NCBI GenBank assembly: GCA_910579735.1
Contig: CAJTUZ010000004.1
Span: forward strand, 124,647 to 188,646
Reading direction: 5' to 3'
DNA: 64,000 nucleotides
DNA from: an uncultured Lachnospiraceae bacterium
Lineage (GTDB): Bacteria; Bacillota; Clostridia; Lachnospirales; Lachnospiraceae
Positions 1 through 9,815 of the stretch are shown piece by piece. Under the pieces are notes generated by a model. It saw only the letters and a list, made by a program, of their open reading frames with translations, was not told the origin of the DNA and searched no databases. The stretch's first letter is position 1. Each line of letters opens with the position of its first letter. The translations under genes were made by a program, and so were the position numbers.

Positions 1-100
1 GGTACTAAGAATTTTGCGCCGTATACGGCGTAAAATTCAAGTGCCGACGTTTTTAGAGGGCCCTCAGCAGAAAGCTTTTTCCGCTGCCTGCCCGTTCCGG
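1..100 (+). repeat. partial copy of a dispersed intergenic palindromic element
   Basis: Just downstream of the stop of the first leftward gene. From left to right it has GGTACTAAG (1-9), a near-perfect 30-base hairpin around GCGCCGTATACGGCG (about 10-39), then TTTTTAGAGGGCCCT followed by CAGCAGAAAGCTTTTTCC and CTGCC (about 50-90). The same blocks, in the same order on the opposite strand, occur at 15138-15256, where the inner hairpin is different. The copy is probably cut by the window edge. It may also act as a transcription end for the leftward operon, but there is no clean T-run, so that is unproven. Confidence 0.6.
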
Positions 101-110
101 AGTCACAAGT

Positions 111-2033
111 TCATCGCAATCTCACACGGTAAACCGCATATTTTCCATCAATCAAATCCGCCTGTTCTATCTCTACGGCGGTGCCTTCCTGCGCATAGTA
201 TGCCTGTATCCAGTCCGTATTACTGTCCGGCAGTTCGATGTCCATAATAAAGTACACGTTTGGATTCCCCAACAGTCCCGCTTCCATCGTTTCCATGCCG
301 AAACGGTTTAATTTCTCCTGATACAGAGGACTCTTGCATATCCACCCACCCATAATATCATAATTGCCGAGAGAATTGTCGATATTCTTAAATATTTTTT
401 GCGAAAAGCCAACCGTGGAATAAACGTCTTCAAAATAAAAATTCTCCGGATGCGCCCTGCAATATTCTAAGATCGCTTCGGCGCCGCGGTTGGCCGTTTC
501 TCTGGCCTCCATATCGGCGCTGACTCTCCGGACGGTCTGCGGCAGATAACACAGACAGATCAAAAATACGATGCCTGCAAATACAAGACCGGCTGCCCGT
601 GACATTCCTGTATTCTGCAACCGCCTGTGCGCCGTTTCCGGTAAAGCGGCATCCTTAACATCTTCCGGTCCCGTCTCCGTCCCGCAGCAGATCTTCCGGC
701 ATGATCCGTTCATACAGAGCATCCCGGCAAGAAGCATTGTTTCCACGAAATATAAAGAATGCGTGATCCGCTCCGGATCTCTGCCGTTCATCAAAATATA
801 CATCCATAACCCGGTGCGCACGATACCAAGCAGAATAAGTTCCCACAGAAATTTCCATTTTCCGCGCCTGTCTTTATGACGAAGCAGGCCGCACACGCCT
901 GCGAGAAAAACACAGCCGTATCCAAACACCATCAGCCTGTTATACGGTGCATCCCCGGCAGCCAGAATACGGTAAAGATACTCTCTGACGCGCTTTTGAA
1001 ATAAACTAAGCCATTCGTCCGCAGAGTTTTTCACCGCAGTTTTTGCCGCATCACCCGACGCGTATGCCGCGATCTCTCCCAGCACATTTTCATCGATCTC
1101 CTCGTCCAATCCGAAGTTATAATTGGCAAGCAGCTCCTGCGATGCGTCGCCAAGTCCGATAGAACGCAGATATTCCTTATGTTCCCCGCTTGTTACGACA
1201 TCCAGATGAAAATCATAGACTGTCGTCCGATTGTTAAAAAAGGTACGGAATGCACGCCAATCTTTACCGGCGTACGCCGCCGCATCCGTCAGACTGCTAA
1301 AAAGCAGTCCTGCCAAAATGGCGCCGATCACAATCCCGTATCTGTAATAATTTTCTTTCCCGAAAAATTTCTCTTCTTCCAGCCAGCGAAAAAATCCTGC
1401 CAGACAAATCAGCGGAAACAATAAAAGAAGCATTTCCGAGCGGAGCTGATACGCCAGAATAACAAGGAAAACCGATGGCAGATTCCGCTTGATGAACCGG
1501 CCGGACGTCAGTCCTTTTTCCGTCGTCATGAAAAGAAAAAGCGCCGCGCCGGCCAGCAAACTGCAGGTGATGGTATATTGCACGGCGACCAGATGCGGCA
1601 GCATCACACCCCACATAAATACCGTTATCAGGCATATGATTCCCGCTTTCTGAACCCTTTTTTTACAAAAACCAAGCAGCCGGACACCGATCAGGTACAA
1701 ACTGCCTGTCTGGCATAAGAACAAAAACAGGCCATACCAGGGAATATTCCTGCACAGCCTGTAACATAACGCAATCAATGCGCCAAGTAAATATAATGTC
1801 TGCATATTATGGCCTTCCGGCGTACCGGTATAAACGCCGGCCATAATATCCTTCATCAATACATCATCGTTCAGATCATAATAAAAGTCATACAGGAAAC
1901 TCATGAGTACAATATTGACTATCATAGTCAATATAAGTATCATCCGATTTTCCCACTGCAGAATATGCGTTTTTTCCGCCTGCGCTTTCGGACCGGCAGG
2001 CACAAAACTTTTTCTCCATTTTTGAAGATTCAT
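111..2033 (-). CDS. large polytopic membrane protein, GT-C-like, function unknown
   Basis: About 640 residues with roughly ten to twelve hydrophobic segments and a soluble C-terminal part of about 150 residues. The first hydrophobic segment (about residues 27-47) is followed by an acidic loop, DLNDDVLMKDI. Acidic residues in this loop are typical of GT-C glycosyltransferases that use lipid-linked sugars, but no named family is recognised. It is the last gene of a leftward operon, 6-15 bp after the WecE-like aminotransferase. An ATG at 2042 lies only one base from GAGAGG, so the second ATG at 2033 is preferred. The likely role is transfer or polymerisation of a surface sugar at the outer face of the membrane; this is inference. 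Confidence 0.7.
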   Translation of the reverse strand: MNLQKWRKSFVPAGPKAQAEKTHILQWENRMILILTMIVNIVLMSFLYDFYYDLNDDVLMKDIMAGVYTGTPEGHNMQTLYLLGALIALCYRLCRNIPWYGLFLFLCQTGSLYLIGVRLLGFCKKRVQKAGIICLITVFMWGVMLPHLVAVQYTITCSLLAGAALFLFMTTEKGLTSGRFIKRNLPSVFLVILAYQLRSEMLLLLFPLICLAGFFRWLEEEKFFGKENYYRYGIVIGAILAGLLFSSLTDAAAYAGKDWRAFRTFFNNRTTVYDFHLDVVTSGEHKEYLRSIGLGDASQELLANYNFGLDEEIDENVLGEIAAYASGDAAKTAVKNSADEWLSLFQKRVREYLYRILAAGDAPYNRLMVFGYGCVFLAGVCGLLRHKDRRGKWKFLWELILLGIVRTGLWMYILMNGRDPERITHSLYFVETMLLAGMLCMNGSCRKICCGTETGPEDVKDAALPETAHRRLQNTGMSRAAGLVFAGIVFLICLCYLPQTVRRVSADMEARETANRGAEAILEYCRAHPENFYFEDVYSTVGFSQKIFKNIDNSLGNYDIMGGWICKSPLYQEKLNRFGMETMEAGLLGNPNVYFIMDIELPDSNTDWIQAYYAQEGTAVEIEQADLIDGKYAVYRVRLR

Positions 2034-2048
2034 CAACGGCATACCTCT

Positions 2049-3182
2049 CTACTGATAAAACGCCTTCACCTGCGCTGCGATATATTCTACTTCATCCGCA
2101 GTCAGTTTATAGAACATCGGCAGACGTAAGAGTCTCTCGCTCTCTTTCGTCGTATACTTGTCCTCGCCGTGAAATCTGCCGAATTTGATACCGGCCGGCG
2201 CCGAATGCAGCGGTACATAATGTGATGCCGGAAGAATGTTCTTTTCTTTCAGAAAAGCATCCAGTCTGCTTCTTTCTTCCAGATCCTTCGTCTTAAGATA
2301 GAACATGTGCGCATTATGTGTACAATGCGCAGGAATAAAGGGAAGCTCAATCTTTCCCGCTTCCGCAAGCGGCAAAAGCAGTTCATGGTACTGGTTCCAT
2401 CTGTCCATTCTTGCCTGTGTGATCTCGTCCGCCAGTTCCAGCTGTGCGTACAGATACGCTGCGTTCATGTCGCTTGGCAGATAAGACGAACCATAGTTCT
2501 GCCAGCGGTATTTATCAACCTGACCTCTGTAATATTTGCTTCTGTCCGTTCCCTTTTCCCGGATGATCTCGGCATCTTCAATATATTTTTCATCCCGGAT
2601 CAAAATAGCGCCGCCTTCTCCCATGCTGAAATTCTTCGTCTCATGGAAACTGAAACAGCCGAATTCACCAAACGTACCGAGCGCCTTCCCTTTATAGGAT
2701 GCCATAATACCCTGTGCCGCATCTTCCACAACGAACAGATCATGTCTTTTTGCAATCTCCATGATCTCATCCATCTCGCAGCCCACGCCTGCATAATGCA
2801 CCGGCACGATCGCTTTCGTCCGGTCCGTGACCGCATCCTCGACCAGCGTCTCGTCCATATTCATCGTATCCGGCCTGATATCTACGAAAACAGCCGTTGC
2901 CCCGCGCAGTACAAAAGCATCTGCCGTTGAGACAAAAGTATAAGAAGGCATGATCACCTCATCCCCTGCTTTGATATCCGCAAGCAGAGCCGCCATCTCT
3001 GTCGCATGTGTACAGGACGTGGTAAGCAGACACTTCTTCGTCCCTGTCTTTTCTTCGATCCACTGATTGCATGCTTTGGTGAAGCTGCCATCACCGCAGA
3101 TCTTTTTATCATCAACAGCCTGCTTTATATAATCCATTTCTTTTCCCGTATAGGGCGGGACGTTAAAATCAATTTTATCCAC
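2049..3182 (-). CDS. wecE: dTDP-4-amino-4,6-dideoxygalactose transaminase (WecE/RffA-like)
   Basis: 377-residue DegT/DnrJ/EryC1/StrS aminotransferase, the normal length for the family. The PLP lysine is K183 in SFHETKN and the ring-nitrogen aspartate is D154 in VVEDAAQ. The SFHETKN block and the N-terminal NVPPYTGKE stretch are characteristic of WecE/RffA, which transfers an amino group from glutamate to dTDP-4-keto-6-deoxyglucose to give dTDP-Fuc4N. The start codon is GTG at 3182, preceded by AGGAAAT. It lies in the leftward glycan operon between two membrane proteins. No cognate N-acetyltransferase (WecD type) is seen in the window. The exact nucleotide-sugar substrate is inferred from family resemblance. 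Confidence 0.85.
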   Translation of the reverse strand: MDKIDFNVPPYTGKEMDYIKQAVDDKKICGDGSFTKACNQWIEEKTGTKKCLLTTSCTHATEMAALLADIKAGDEVIMPSYTFVSTADAFVLRGATAVFVDIRPDTMNMDETLVEDAVTDRTKAIVPVHYAGVGCEMDEIMEIAKRHDLFVVEDAAQGIMASYKGKALGTFGEFGCFSFHETKNFSMGEGGAILIRDEKYIEDAEIIREKGTDRSKYYRGQVDKYRWQNYGSSYLPSDMNAAYLYAQLELADEITQARMDRWNQYHELLLPLAEAGKIELPFIPAHCTHNAHMFYLKTKDLEERSRLDAFLKEKNILPASHYVPLHSAPAGIKFGRFHGEDKYTTKESERLLRLPMFYKLTADEVEYIAAQVKAFYQ

Positions 3183-3246
3183 TGTACTATTTCCTGCCTT
3201 TCTGTTTCTATCTTTTATCTATTCGTTCATCGTTTTGATCATTGCA

Positions 3247-4440
3247 TCAATAAATCGAACCATGCTGCAGCATTCTGCCGATATACCAGATCCCCAATAA
3301 GAAATGACAGGAGAACAGCACGATTCCCGCCTTTCTCACTGCCTCCCTGTATTTACCATCCGTTCCGGTAATATCCAGAAATTCTATAACGGAAAGCACA
3401 AATGCAATAAACACCGCCAGCATATATCCCCATGTAAAATTAGCGTGCCGTTCACGTTCTCCCTTTTCATACAAAAATACCATTTCGCTCCATCCGGCAA
3501 TCAGATAACTGATCATCAGCATGATCCTGGGATTTCTCCAGACAGCCTTCTTTTGCACGGCCGCCGCAGATACGATGACAAAAAGGGGAAATGCCGTGCA
3601 TGCAAGCAATGCCGCCCCCACATGCTCCGTATAGCGTCCAAGCGTCGTCAGAAATCCGAATCCTACGCCTTCGCTCACGGTATTGCCGCTGTAAAAGGTC
3701 AGCCATAGCTGGAACAGCATAATGCCTGCCGCCGGTATAAATGCTGACGCCAGCAATAAATATTTACGCAGACGGATCTTCCGGGCAGCCGCCAGTTCAA
3801 ACAGCACATATAATACCATTGCAGGCGCTATTCCCTGCAAAAAAGACGGCTTGGCTATGACACTGAGCGCAAGAACCGCCGCCAGAAGAAGATGGGTTTT
3901 GATCTTCGCGTCCTCCGCCTCCAGAATTTCCAGGATCAGAATTACGGAAAGCAGGGCAAACGGCCTGACCATACTGTTCGTCGGATTGTGCCATGTGTTC
4001 GGAGACCACGTTCCCAAATAATAATCGGCATTGAGCCAGGGAAAAAATAACGGGCCTACATAAAGAAGTCCCGCACACAGATAGATCCGGGAAGCATATT
4101 CCGCCTTCGGCACTTTCTTTCCGATATAATCCATGGCAATATACAGTGTGGCGGCATTGGCAAGCGCCGTTATCACTGCACATGCGCCATACAAAGTCAC
4201 GTTTCCGCGTCTGTGAAGCAAAGAAACAAGACAGCTCCACATAAAATACGTATTTCCGCTTTCTATTTCCGCTTTCAGATTACTCAGATGAAACCCTTCC
4301 GCCACCTGAGAATGATACGGGAAATCAGAAAAACCGGTTTCAAAATACGTCAGGACAAGCCTGTAAGTAACCATAAAAAGAAGCAGGGAAAAGACCATTT
4401 TTATGACCAGATCTTTGCTACGTAAATTTGCAGATTCCAT
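3247..4440 (-). CDS. polytopic membrane protein, GT-C-like, function unknown
   Basis: 397 residues, mostly hydrophobic, with about ten predicted membrane segments. After the first segment comes a loop with SDFPYHSQVAEGF, an acidic/aromatic loop of the kind seen in GT-C enzymes. The ATG at 4440 has GGAGGGAAGG upstream. It is a middle gene of a leftward glycan operon, 60 bp from the next membrane protein and 64 bp upstream of wecE. The family is not recognised. An integral-membrane glycosyltransferase or a polymerase-like role are both possible. Confidence 0.65.
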   Translation of the reverse strand: MESANLRSKDLVIKMVFSLLLFMVTYRLVLTYFETGFSDFPYHSQVAEGFHLSNLKAEIESGNTYFMWSCLVSLLHRRGNVTLYGACAVITALANAATLYIAMDYIGKKVPKAEYASRIYLCAGLLYVGPLFFPWLNADYYLGTWSPNTWHNPTNSMVRPFALLSVILILEILEAEDAKIKTHLLLAAVLALSVIAKPSFLQGIAPAMVLYVLFELAAARKIRLRKYLLLASAFIPAAGIMLFQLWLTFYSGNTVSEGVGFGFLTTLGRYTEHVGAALLACTAFPLFVIVSAAAVQKKAVWRNPRIMLMISYLIAGWSEMVFLYEKGERERHANFTWGYMLAVFIAFVLSVIEFLDITGTDGKYREAVRKAGIVLFSCHFLLGIWYIGRMLQHGSIY

Positions 4441-4499
4441 AAAAAGCCTTCCCTCCGTTTTTACATGTCATTATACACCAACGCCATCCGGTTGGCAAA

Positions 4500-6296
4500 T
4501 CATTTATATACGGCATATCTCATGTTGCAAAACGTTTCCTCATACCCGTATGCATCCAGAAAATCCAGTAAGACCGCAAGCTTTCTGTCCTGATCATAAG
4601 CGTCCGTATCCACGCCGAACCACTCATATGCTTTGGCATCTTCCCCTTTATAAGCGGCGACCGCAGATGAAACAATTACGACCGGACGCTCTTCATCCAT
4701 ATTCGACTCCACGGCCTCCATGTCCTGTAGGAAACGCTCCAGCCGGTAAGAGTCTAAATCCGGCCATGAAGTGGAAATCGCCGCCGGCATATCCAGAAAA
4801 TAACTTATGCCCGGAATCTCTCCGTACAGGATCGCTTTCTCCCCTGCAAGTCCTTCTTTTACCGCATACGCTGTCAGATCACAAAAGGTTTCCGCATTCT
4901 CTTTATTCGTATAGATACCCGACACTTTCGGCATATCCGTTAACAGCGTATCCCTCTTTTCTCCCCATACGCCGTCCTGGAAAACAAACTGCGCATGAAA
5001 CCCGATACTCTGCAGGAATACCATTCCGCCAAACAGCAGGCACATACACTTCCACGGAACATGAAGCTCCTTTTTTCCCGCAGACACAAACCATCCGCCG
5101 CATACCCAGATCGTAAATGGCGCCGCCAGAAAGAGGTTATTGATCATCGGATACAAACCGTTATTCCCGCCAAGCGGCGTTACAAACATCTGCAGAAGAA
5201 CGATGAGCGCAAGCGCTTTGTCTTCCGTTTCCCGCTTTTTGCCGATCAGTACGGACAGCGCACAGGCAGCGGTCATCAGCAAAAACAAAACCGCCCAGAA
5301 AAAAATGCCTCTGTAATTGTAATATTGAAATGTAAACATTCCCTGTCCCCAATAAAAGCGGATCAGTACAAGTCCGGTTCCCGCACAGAACAGTCCGTAC
5401 AGCCGCCTCCCTGTATGCGGCCAAACCCTTTCTTTAATAAAATAAACAATATACAGGCCGCCCACCCAGAGTCCCGCAAACAAAAGTCCGTACAGGCCGC
5501 TCCCGTAATCTCCGAACATACCCGTCAGCATGGACGCCGGTTTATAGTCCGCCGCCTGCTCCGTCATGGCAAACAGATCCTTTACCATAGCCGGATAAGC
5601 CCCTATCCCGTATTTGATGCAGATCGTCAGAAACGGTATGAAAAATCCTGTAAAATAACCAAACAGGCATGTAAGCGTATCCTTCCATGTCCGTTCAAGA
5701 CTGTCATGACGACGCCATGCGGCATACCACAGAGCCAGAATAAACACTGCCTGTACCACATTGGGCATACGCACCGTCACATTCACCCCAAGACAGACCC
5801 CTGCCATGAACAGCAGTACGAGGCGCACTCTGTCTCCTTTTGCACAGATTCCCTTGTACAACAACAAGATTCCTGCTCCCATAAACACATATGTCAGATA
5901 ATTATATAAGATGACCGTAGGACACCAGCACAGACCCACAGCCAGCATTTCTCCCATAAAAACAATCCATGCCGGCATTTTTTTCCGCATGGTATAATAA
6001 AAAAGAAGCGCAATGAAAGAAACAATCAGTCCGGTATAAAAATTCATTCCCAAAAGCGTATCGCCTTTCGGAAGCTGCATGAACAGATATCCTGCTGCGT
6101 TTGCCAGATAAGTCGCCGTCTGCCAGGTCCCGTCCGCTGAGGGAAAATACTGGAAATTCACCAGGCTGTATGCCGTATCCGAGACATCCAGTCCCTGATT
6201 GATTCTGATCAGCGGATAAAATGCCAGAATGATGACAAACAGGCTGTTTTCTATTAAATTACGATATTTTTCATAAAAAAATTTTATTATTTTCAT
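4500..6296 (-). CDS. large polytopic membrane protein, GT-C-like, function unknown
   Basis: About 598 residues with ten or more hydrophobic segments and a soluble C-terminal domain of about 150 residues (from roughly residue 440). The loop after the first segment carries DVSDTAYSLVNFQYF, again an acidic motif of GT-C type. A GTG at 6299 precedes the ATG at 6296; the ATG is preferred, although the ribosome site is weak. It is separated by 6 bp from the acyltransferase gene upstream, so it is co-transcribed. It probably uses a polyprenyl-linked sugar on the outer membrane face; substrate unknown. Confidence 0.65.
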   Translation of the reverse strand: MKIIKFFYEKYRNLIENSLFVIILAFYPLIRINQGLDVSDTAYSLVNFQYFPSADGTWQTATYLANAAGYLFMQLPKGDTLLGMNFYTGLIVSFIALLFYYTMRKKMPAWIVFMGEMLAVGLCWCPTVILYNYLTYVFMGAGILLLYKGICAKGDRVRLVLLFMAGVCLGVNVTVRMPNVVQAVFILALWYAAWRRHDSLERTWKDTLTCLFGYFTGFFIPFLTICIKYGIGAYPAMVKDLFAMTEQAADYKPASMLTGMFGDYGSGLYGLLFAGLWVGGLYIVYFIKERVWPHTGRRLYGLFCAGTGLVLIRFYWGQGMFTFQYYNYRGIFFWAVLFLLMTAACALSVLIGKKRETEDKALALIVLLQMFVTPLGGNNGLYPMINNLFLAAPFTIWVCGGWFVSAGKKELHVPWKCMCLLFGGMVFLQSIGFHAQFVFQDGVWGEKRDTLLTDMPKVSGIYTNKENAETFCDLTAYAVKEGLAGEKAILYGEIPGISYFLDMPAAISTSWPDLDSYRLERFLQDMEAVESNMDEERPVVIVSSAVAAYKGEDAKAYEWFGVDTDAYDQDRKLAVLLDFLDAYGYEETFCNMRYAVYK

Positions 6297-6302
6297 CACA
6301 GA

Positions 6303-7391
6303 CTACTTTCTTTTTCCATTTCCGGTTCTATTTCCGGCGCCCGAAAATAACACGCTCACTTTCCGAAACAGATAAACTCTTACAAAATCGACCAACGTGC
6401 CCAACAGATAAACCGTGATCACACAGCCTGTCATATGCGGTACAAACAGTAGGCTTTCCCGTACCCTGTCGATCTGCATCCAATCAGTCCATTCATAACG
6501 GATCAAAATGTGCTCATGCAGGAGATAGATTCCGAACGTATACGGGGATAGTCGTCTGATAAGCGCCGCCGCCCTGCCTTCCCGGATCTTCATCCGTGCA
6601 AAAACGCCAAACAGACCGACCGCGCCGAGCAGGCAGAATATATGATTGTAGGTATACGGCATATCAGCATAGTATGCAAATGCATCCGCTTTATCCGAAA
6701 GCAGTACCGCTGCCGCCGACGCGGCAAAAATACAGAAACCCATACCGATATACAAAAGTCCGCCGCTTCGCTTCGAACACAAAAAGCGGCAGCCGTACAT
6801 ACGCAGATAAGCCGCGATCAGAAACAGACATAAAAACCATCCATAATCATATCCGTAATGATCCGTCACAAACGATACCGGCAGCACGGACTTGCCGACA
6901 GACATGAAAAGAAGCATTATGCCGATCACGATCTGCAGTGTCCTTTTTTCCAGTTGTTTCACACCGGCGGCAAGTACCGGCGCAAACAGGTACATAAACA
7001 GATAGGCAGTCGCAAACCAGTAATGTTCCGTCCCGATCGGCAGCGCAAAACCGAGCCAGTCATAAAGGCTTAAATCCTGCCATGAAAGCATACCGAATGC
7101 AATCATAACAACCGGTATCAGAAGGGAATAAAAAAGAATCTGACAAAGCAGGGATATCACACGCCCCGGTTTCCACTCAGATTCCACCAGAAAATAACCG
7201 CTTAATAAAACATAGCAGTTTACCGCCACGATACAGAATGCCTCTATCAACCTGGCCGTGAAATTTACCGCCGTCCAGTTCTCCGTACAAGGCATGTCAA
7301 TGTTCCCTTTCACCAGATAATGAAGGGTTATGATCATCAGCATAGCCACGATACGAAGCAGCTCGAAATTTGCCTGTCGCTTTGAAGTCAT
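6303..7391 (-). CDS. acyltransferase-3 family membrane O-acyltransferase
   Basis: 362 residues with about ten hydrophobic segments. The N-terminal block FELLRIVAMLMIITLHY, with R13 and H24, matches the conserved Arg and catalytic His region of acyltransferase family 3 (OafA, WecH). Such proteins O-acetylate or O-succinylate surface polysaccharides using acyl-CoA from the cytoplasm. The ATG has AGGAGAGG upstream. It sits between the GtrA-like gene and a GT-C-like gene in the leftward operon, so it likely decorates the same glycan. Acyl group and acceptor are unknown. Confidence 0.85.
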   Translation of the reverse strand: MTSKRQANFELLRIVAMLMIITLHYLVKGNIDMPCTENWTAVNFTARLIEAFCIVAVNCYVLLSGYFLVESEWKPGRVISLLCQILFYSLLIPVVMIAFGMLSWQDLSLYDWLGFALPIGTEHYWFATAYLFMYLFAPVLAAGVKQLEKRTLQIVIGIMLLFMSVGKSVLPVSFVTDHYGYDYGWFLCLFLIAAYLRMYGCRFLCSKRSGGLLYIGMGFCIFAASAAAVLLSDKADAFAYYADMPYTYNHIFCLLGAVGLFGVFARMKIREGRAAALIRRLSPYTFGIYLLHEHILIRYEWTDWMQIDRVRESLLFVPHMTGCVITVYLLGTLVDFVRVYLFRKVSVLFSGAGNRTGNGKRK

Positions 7392-7408
7392 GCCTGCCTC
7401 TCCTATCT

Positions 7409-7840
7409 TTATTTCTCTTTTTCCTTAAAGATCCATAGTTTACTCAGAAAATAATTGGCCAGAATCACTACAACCTGACAAATGAACTTGGCAATGTAGG
7501 AATTGACCGCCGCCACATCTACCATCAGATACATCAATACAAGTTCCAGTACCCCTGTCGCAACCCTTGCGCCGACAAACGCCGTAAATTCCTTCAGGAT
7601 TCCCGCTGCTCCGGCATTTTTGCTCTTAAAGACAAAAGTGCGGTTTGTCCAGTATGCAAAAACCACCGTCAAAACCCACGATATTGCCGTGGCCGCCATG
7701 TAATGCATATGGAAAAGCGACTCAAAAACAAAATACAGAACGTAGTTTAGTACAAAAGCCAGAAAACCAAAAATCAGGTAATTCAGACCTTCCTCATATT
7801 TTTTATACAGATCCCAACATTTTTTAATCAACGCCTTCAT
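7409..7840 (-). CDS. GtrA-family membrane protein
   Basis: About 143 residues with four hydrophobic segments, the size and topology of GtrA. The C-terminal NYFLSKLWIFKEK matches the family end (usually NFxxxRxWVF), and an internal TNRTFVFK repeats that pattern. GtrA proteins are thought to help move polyprenyl-linked sugars across the membrane. The open frame extends to 7981, but that part overlaps the ABC transporter gene. The ATG at 7840 has GGAAAGG 12 bases upstream and begins MKALIKKC. A GtrB-like transferase lies far away at 48719-49648 and could be the partner, though this is only a guess. Confidence 0.85.
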   Translation of the reverse strand: MKALIKKCWDLYKKYEEGLNYLIFGFLAFVLNYVLYFVFESLFHMHYMAATAISWVLTVVFAYWTNRTFVFKSKNAGAAGILKEFTAFVGARVATGVLELVLMYLMVDVAAVNSYIAKFICQVVVILANYFLSKLWIFKEKEK

Positions 7841-7929
7841 AAATTCATCATACCTTTCCGGTGCTCTACCTGAATATACCGCCTTCTGCACCGTACCCAT
7901 CCGCCGCGTCTCTTTCTTCCGCTGCCGTA

Positions 7930-9681
7930 TTACCGTTCTCTTGCTGCCTTGCCGTTTTCTATACGATAGACCATATCGCACTTTTCAATCGTCTGTAATC
8001 TGTGGGCGATAATAATCAGCGTCTTACGCCCGTGCAGTCTGTTGATCGATTCCATGATCGCTGCTTCGGTATCGTTATCTAACGCCGAAGTCGCCTCATC
8101 GAGTACAAGCACTTCCGGGTCTTCAAAAAGCGCCCGCGCAATACCGATACGCTGTCTTTGTCCGCCCGAAATACGAATGCCTCTTTCTCCGATACTCGTA
8201 TCCAGACCCGCAGGAAGTCCTTTTACGAATTCGTCCAGCTGTGCTTCCTTTAACGCTTCCCAGACTTTTTCGTCGTCGATCTCATCATCCGCATAACCGA
8301 ACGCAACATTTTTGCGGATCGAAGCGTCGATCATAAAAATGGACTGCGGAATATAGCCGATATTTTTCAGCCATTCACGGTAATGTTCTCTTACTTCCAC
8401 GCCATCGGCCAGAATCTCCCCGCTTTGCAGACGCAGCAGACCGAGCAGGATATCCACTACGGTCGTCTTGCCGGAACCCGATGTTCCTACGATCCCGACA
8501 CTTTTCCCGATCGGGATCTCCATATCGGCATGATCAAATATCAGTACCTCTGTATTCGGATATTTATACGAAATATTTCTCAGTTCGATCTTTTCAGCAA
8601 TCGGAAGCTTTTTGACATCCACTTTTTTCTGATATGTCTCCGCTTCGTAATCGATGTTTTCGTCTCTGATCTCTTCCTGCAGATTATCGCTGACTCCCAT
8701 GAAAAACGGCTCGAAATAGGAAATGGAAGTCAAATGGTTATTGATCCTGTTGGCACAGGGGATCAGCCTCATAGCGACAAGCGCAAGCAGAGTGATCTGC
8801 GGCATGATATCAATGACGCCCGTTCCGCGCAGAAGCTGCAGCATCATATAGAGGACCATCCCGGCGATCGCAACGGTCTCGATCAGAAGCCTCGGCGTCG
8901 CATTGTACAGATTATAGCGCTGTACCGCATTCACATATCCCGCGCCGCATTTGGAATATTCATTGATAAAATAATGCTCCCTGCAGGCAATCTTGATTTC
9001 TTTGATCCCCATGACCGACTGATCGATCCATTTATATAATCCACTGTAAAAATCCTGATTTTCCTCACCGGCTTTTTTCATGATCGGTTTTAAGACACAT
9101 TTGATCACAAGCAGGACGACCAGTAAAAGCAGGGTCACCGTAACGCTCATCCAAATATCCGTAACAAGACTGACCGCTACCAGACAAACGAACACAATAC
9201 ACTCACTGATCAGCTGCAGTAACGCCAGGATCAGTCCGTACATATTATTAACGTCCGATGTGATGCTTCTTTGGATGACCGCCGTATCCGCGTTCAGATA
9301 ATATTCATACGGCCGTTTCATAAAGTTGATCATCATCCTTCTGGATGTTGCGAACTGATTCGTATAAACGAACTTAAGCTGTACTTTCTGCTGGAAAAAC
9401 AGGAACATATTTTTTACGGCAAATATGATCACGAGTCCAAGCATCACGACAATCATCAGATCCCTTGTATTATCGATCTGAAAAACCTCACAGATAAACT
9501 GTAAATACGCATGATTGTCTATGGCATTTTCCTCAAGGACCACATTCATAACAGGCAGGATGGACGAAACGCCGAGCGTCTCCAGTACACCGCCGGCCAG
9601 CATGATAAAGATCAAAAGAAGCATTTTCCGTTTCTGCTTCTTATCCAGTAATACCATTAATTTCTTATATATATCCTTCAT
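7930..9681 (-). CDS. ABC transporter, fused permease and ATPase (MsbA/PglK type)
   Basis: 583 residues. The N-terminal membrane domain (about residues 20-330, six hydrophobic segments) is followed by an ATPase domain with Walker A GTSGSGKTT (399-407), signature ISGGQRQR (504-511) and Walker B VLVLDE (524-529). This is a half-transporter that works as a dimer. Similar proteins in glycan loci flip lipid-linked saccharides (PglK) or export lipids. Its position in a glycosyltransferase operon supports a flippase role for the pseudaminate-containing glycan. No Wzx flippase is seen in the window, so this gene may fill that role. It starts with ATG at 9681 after CAGGATAG. Confidence 0.88.
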   Translation of the reverse strand: MKDIYKKLMVLLDKKQKRKMLLLIFIMLAGGVLETLGVSSILPVMNVVLEENAIDNHAYLQFICEVFQIDNTRDLMIVVMLGLVIIFAVKNMFLFFQQKVQLKFVYTNQFATSRRMMINFMKRPYEYYLNADTAVIQRSITSDVNNMYGLILALLQLISECIVFVCLVAVSLVTDIWMSVTVTLLLLVVLLVIKCVLKPIMKKAGEENQDFYSGLYKWIDQSVMGIKEIKIACREHYFINEYSKCGAGYVNAVQRYNLYNATPRLLIETVAIAGMVLYMMLQLLRGTGVIDIMPQITLLALVAMRLIPCANRINNHLTSISYFEPFFMGVSDNLQEEIRDENIDYEAETYQKKVDVKKLPIAEKIELRNISYKYPNTEVLIFDHADMEIPIGKSVGIVGTSGSGKTTVVDILLGLLRLQSGEILADGVEVREHYREWLKNIGYIPQSIFMIDASIRKNVAFGYADDEIDDEKVWEALKEAQLDEFVKGLPAGLDTSIGERGIRISGGQRQRIGIARALFEDPEVLVLDEATSALDNDTEAAIMESINRLHGRKTLIIIAHRLQTIEKCDMVYRIENGKAARER

Positions 9682-9815
9682 TCGCTATCCTGCCTGTCCA
9701 AGTTTCATACCATAACATTATAGTTCTCCCCGCCGACATACGTCAAGGAAGAAATGCGGCCGCCCGCCCTGTCGTCCGGATCTGTCCATCCTTCTTCCCG
9801 CGCGTTCTGCCACGG

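Noticed and set aside
4403..5909. Two long plus-strand open frames of about 237 and 304 codons
   Set aside because: Antisense to the membrane protein genes at 3247-6296; low-complexity basic translations without recognisable domains or start signals.
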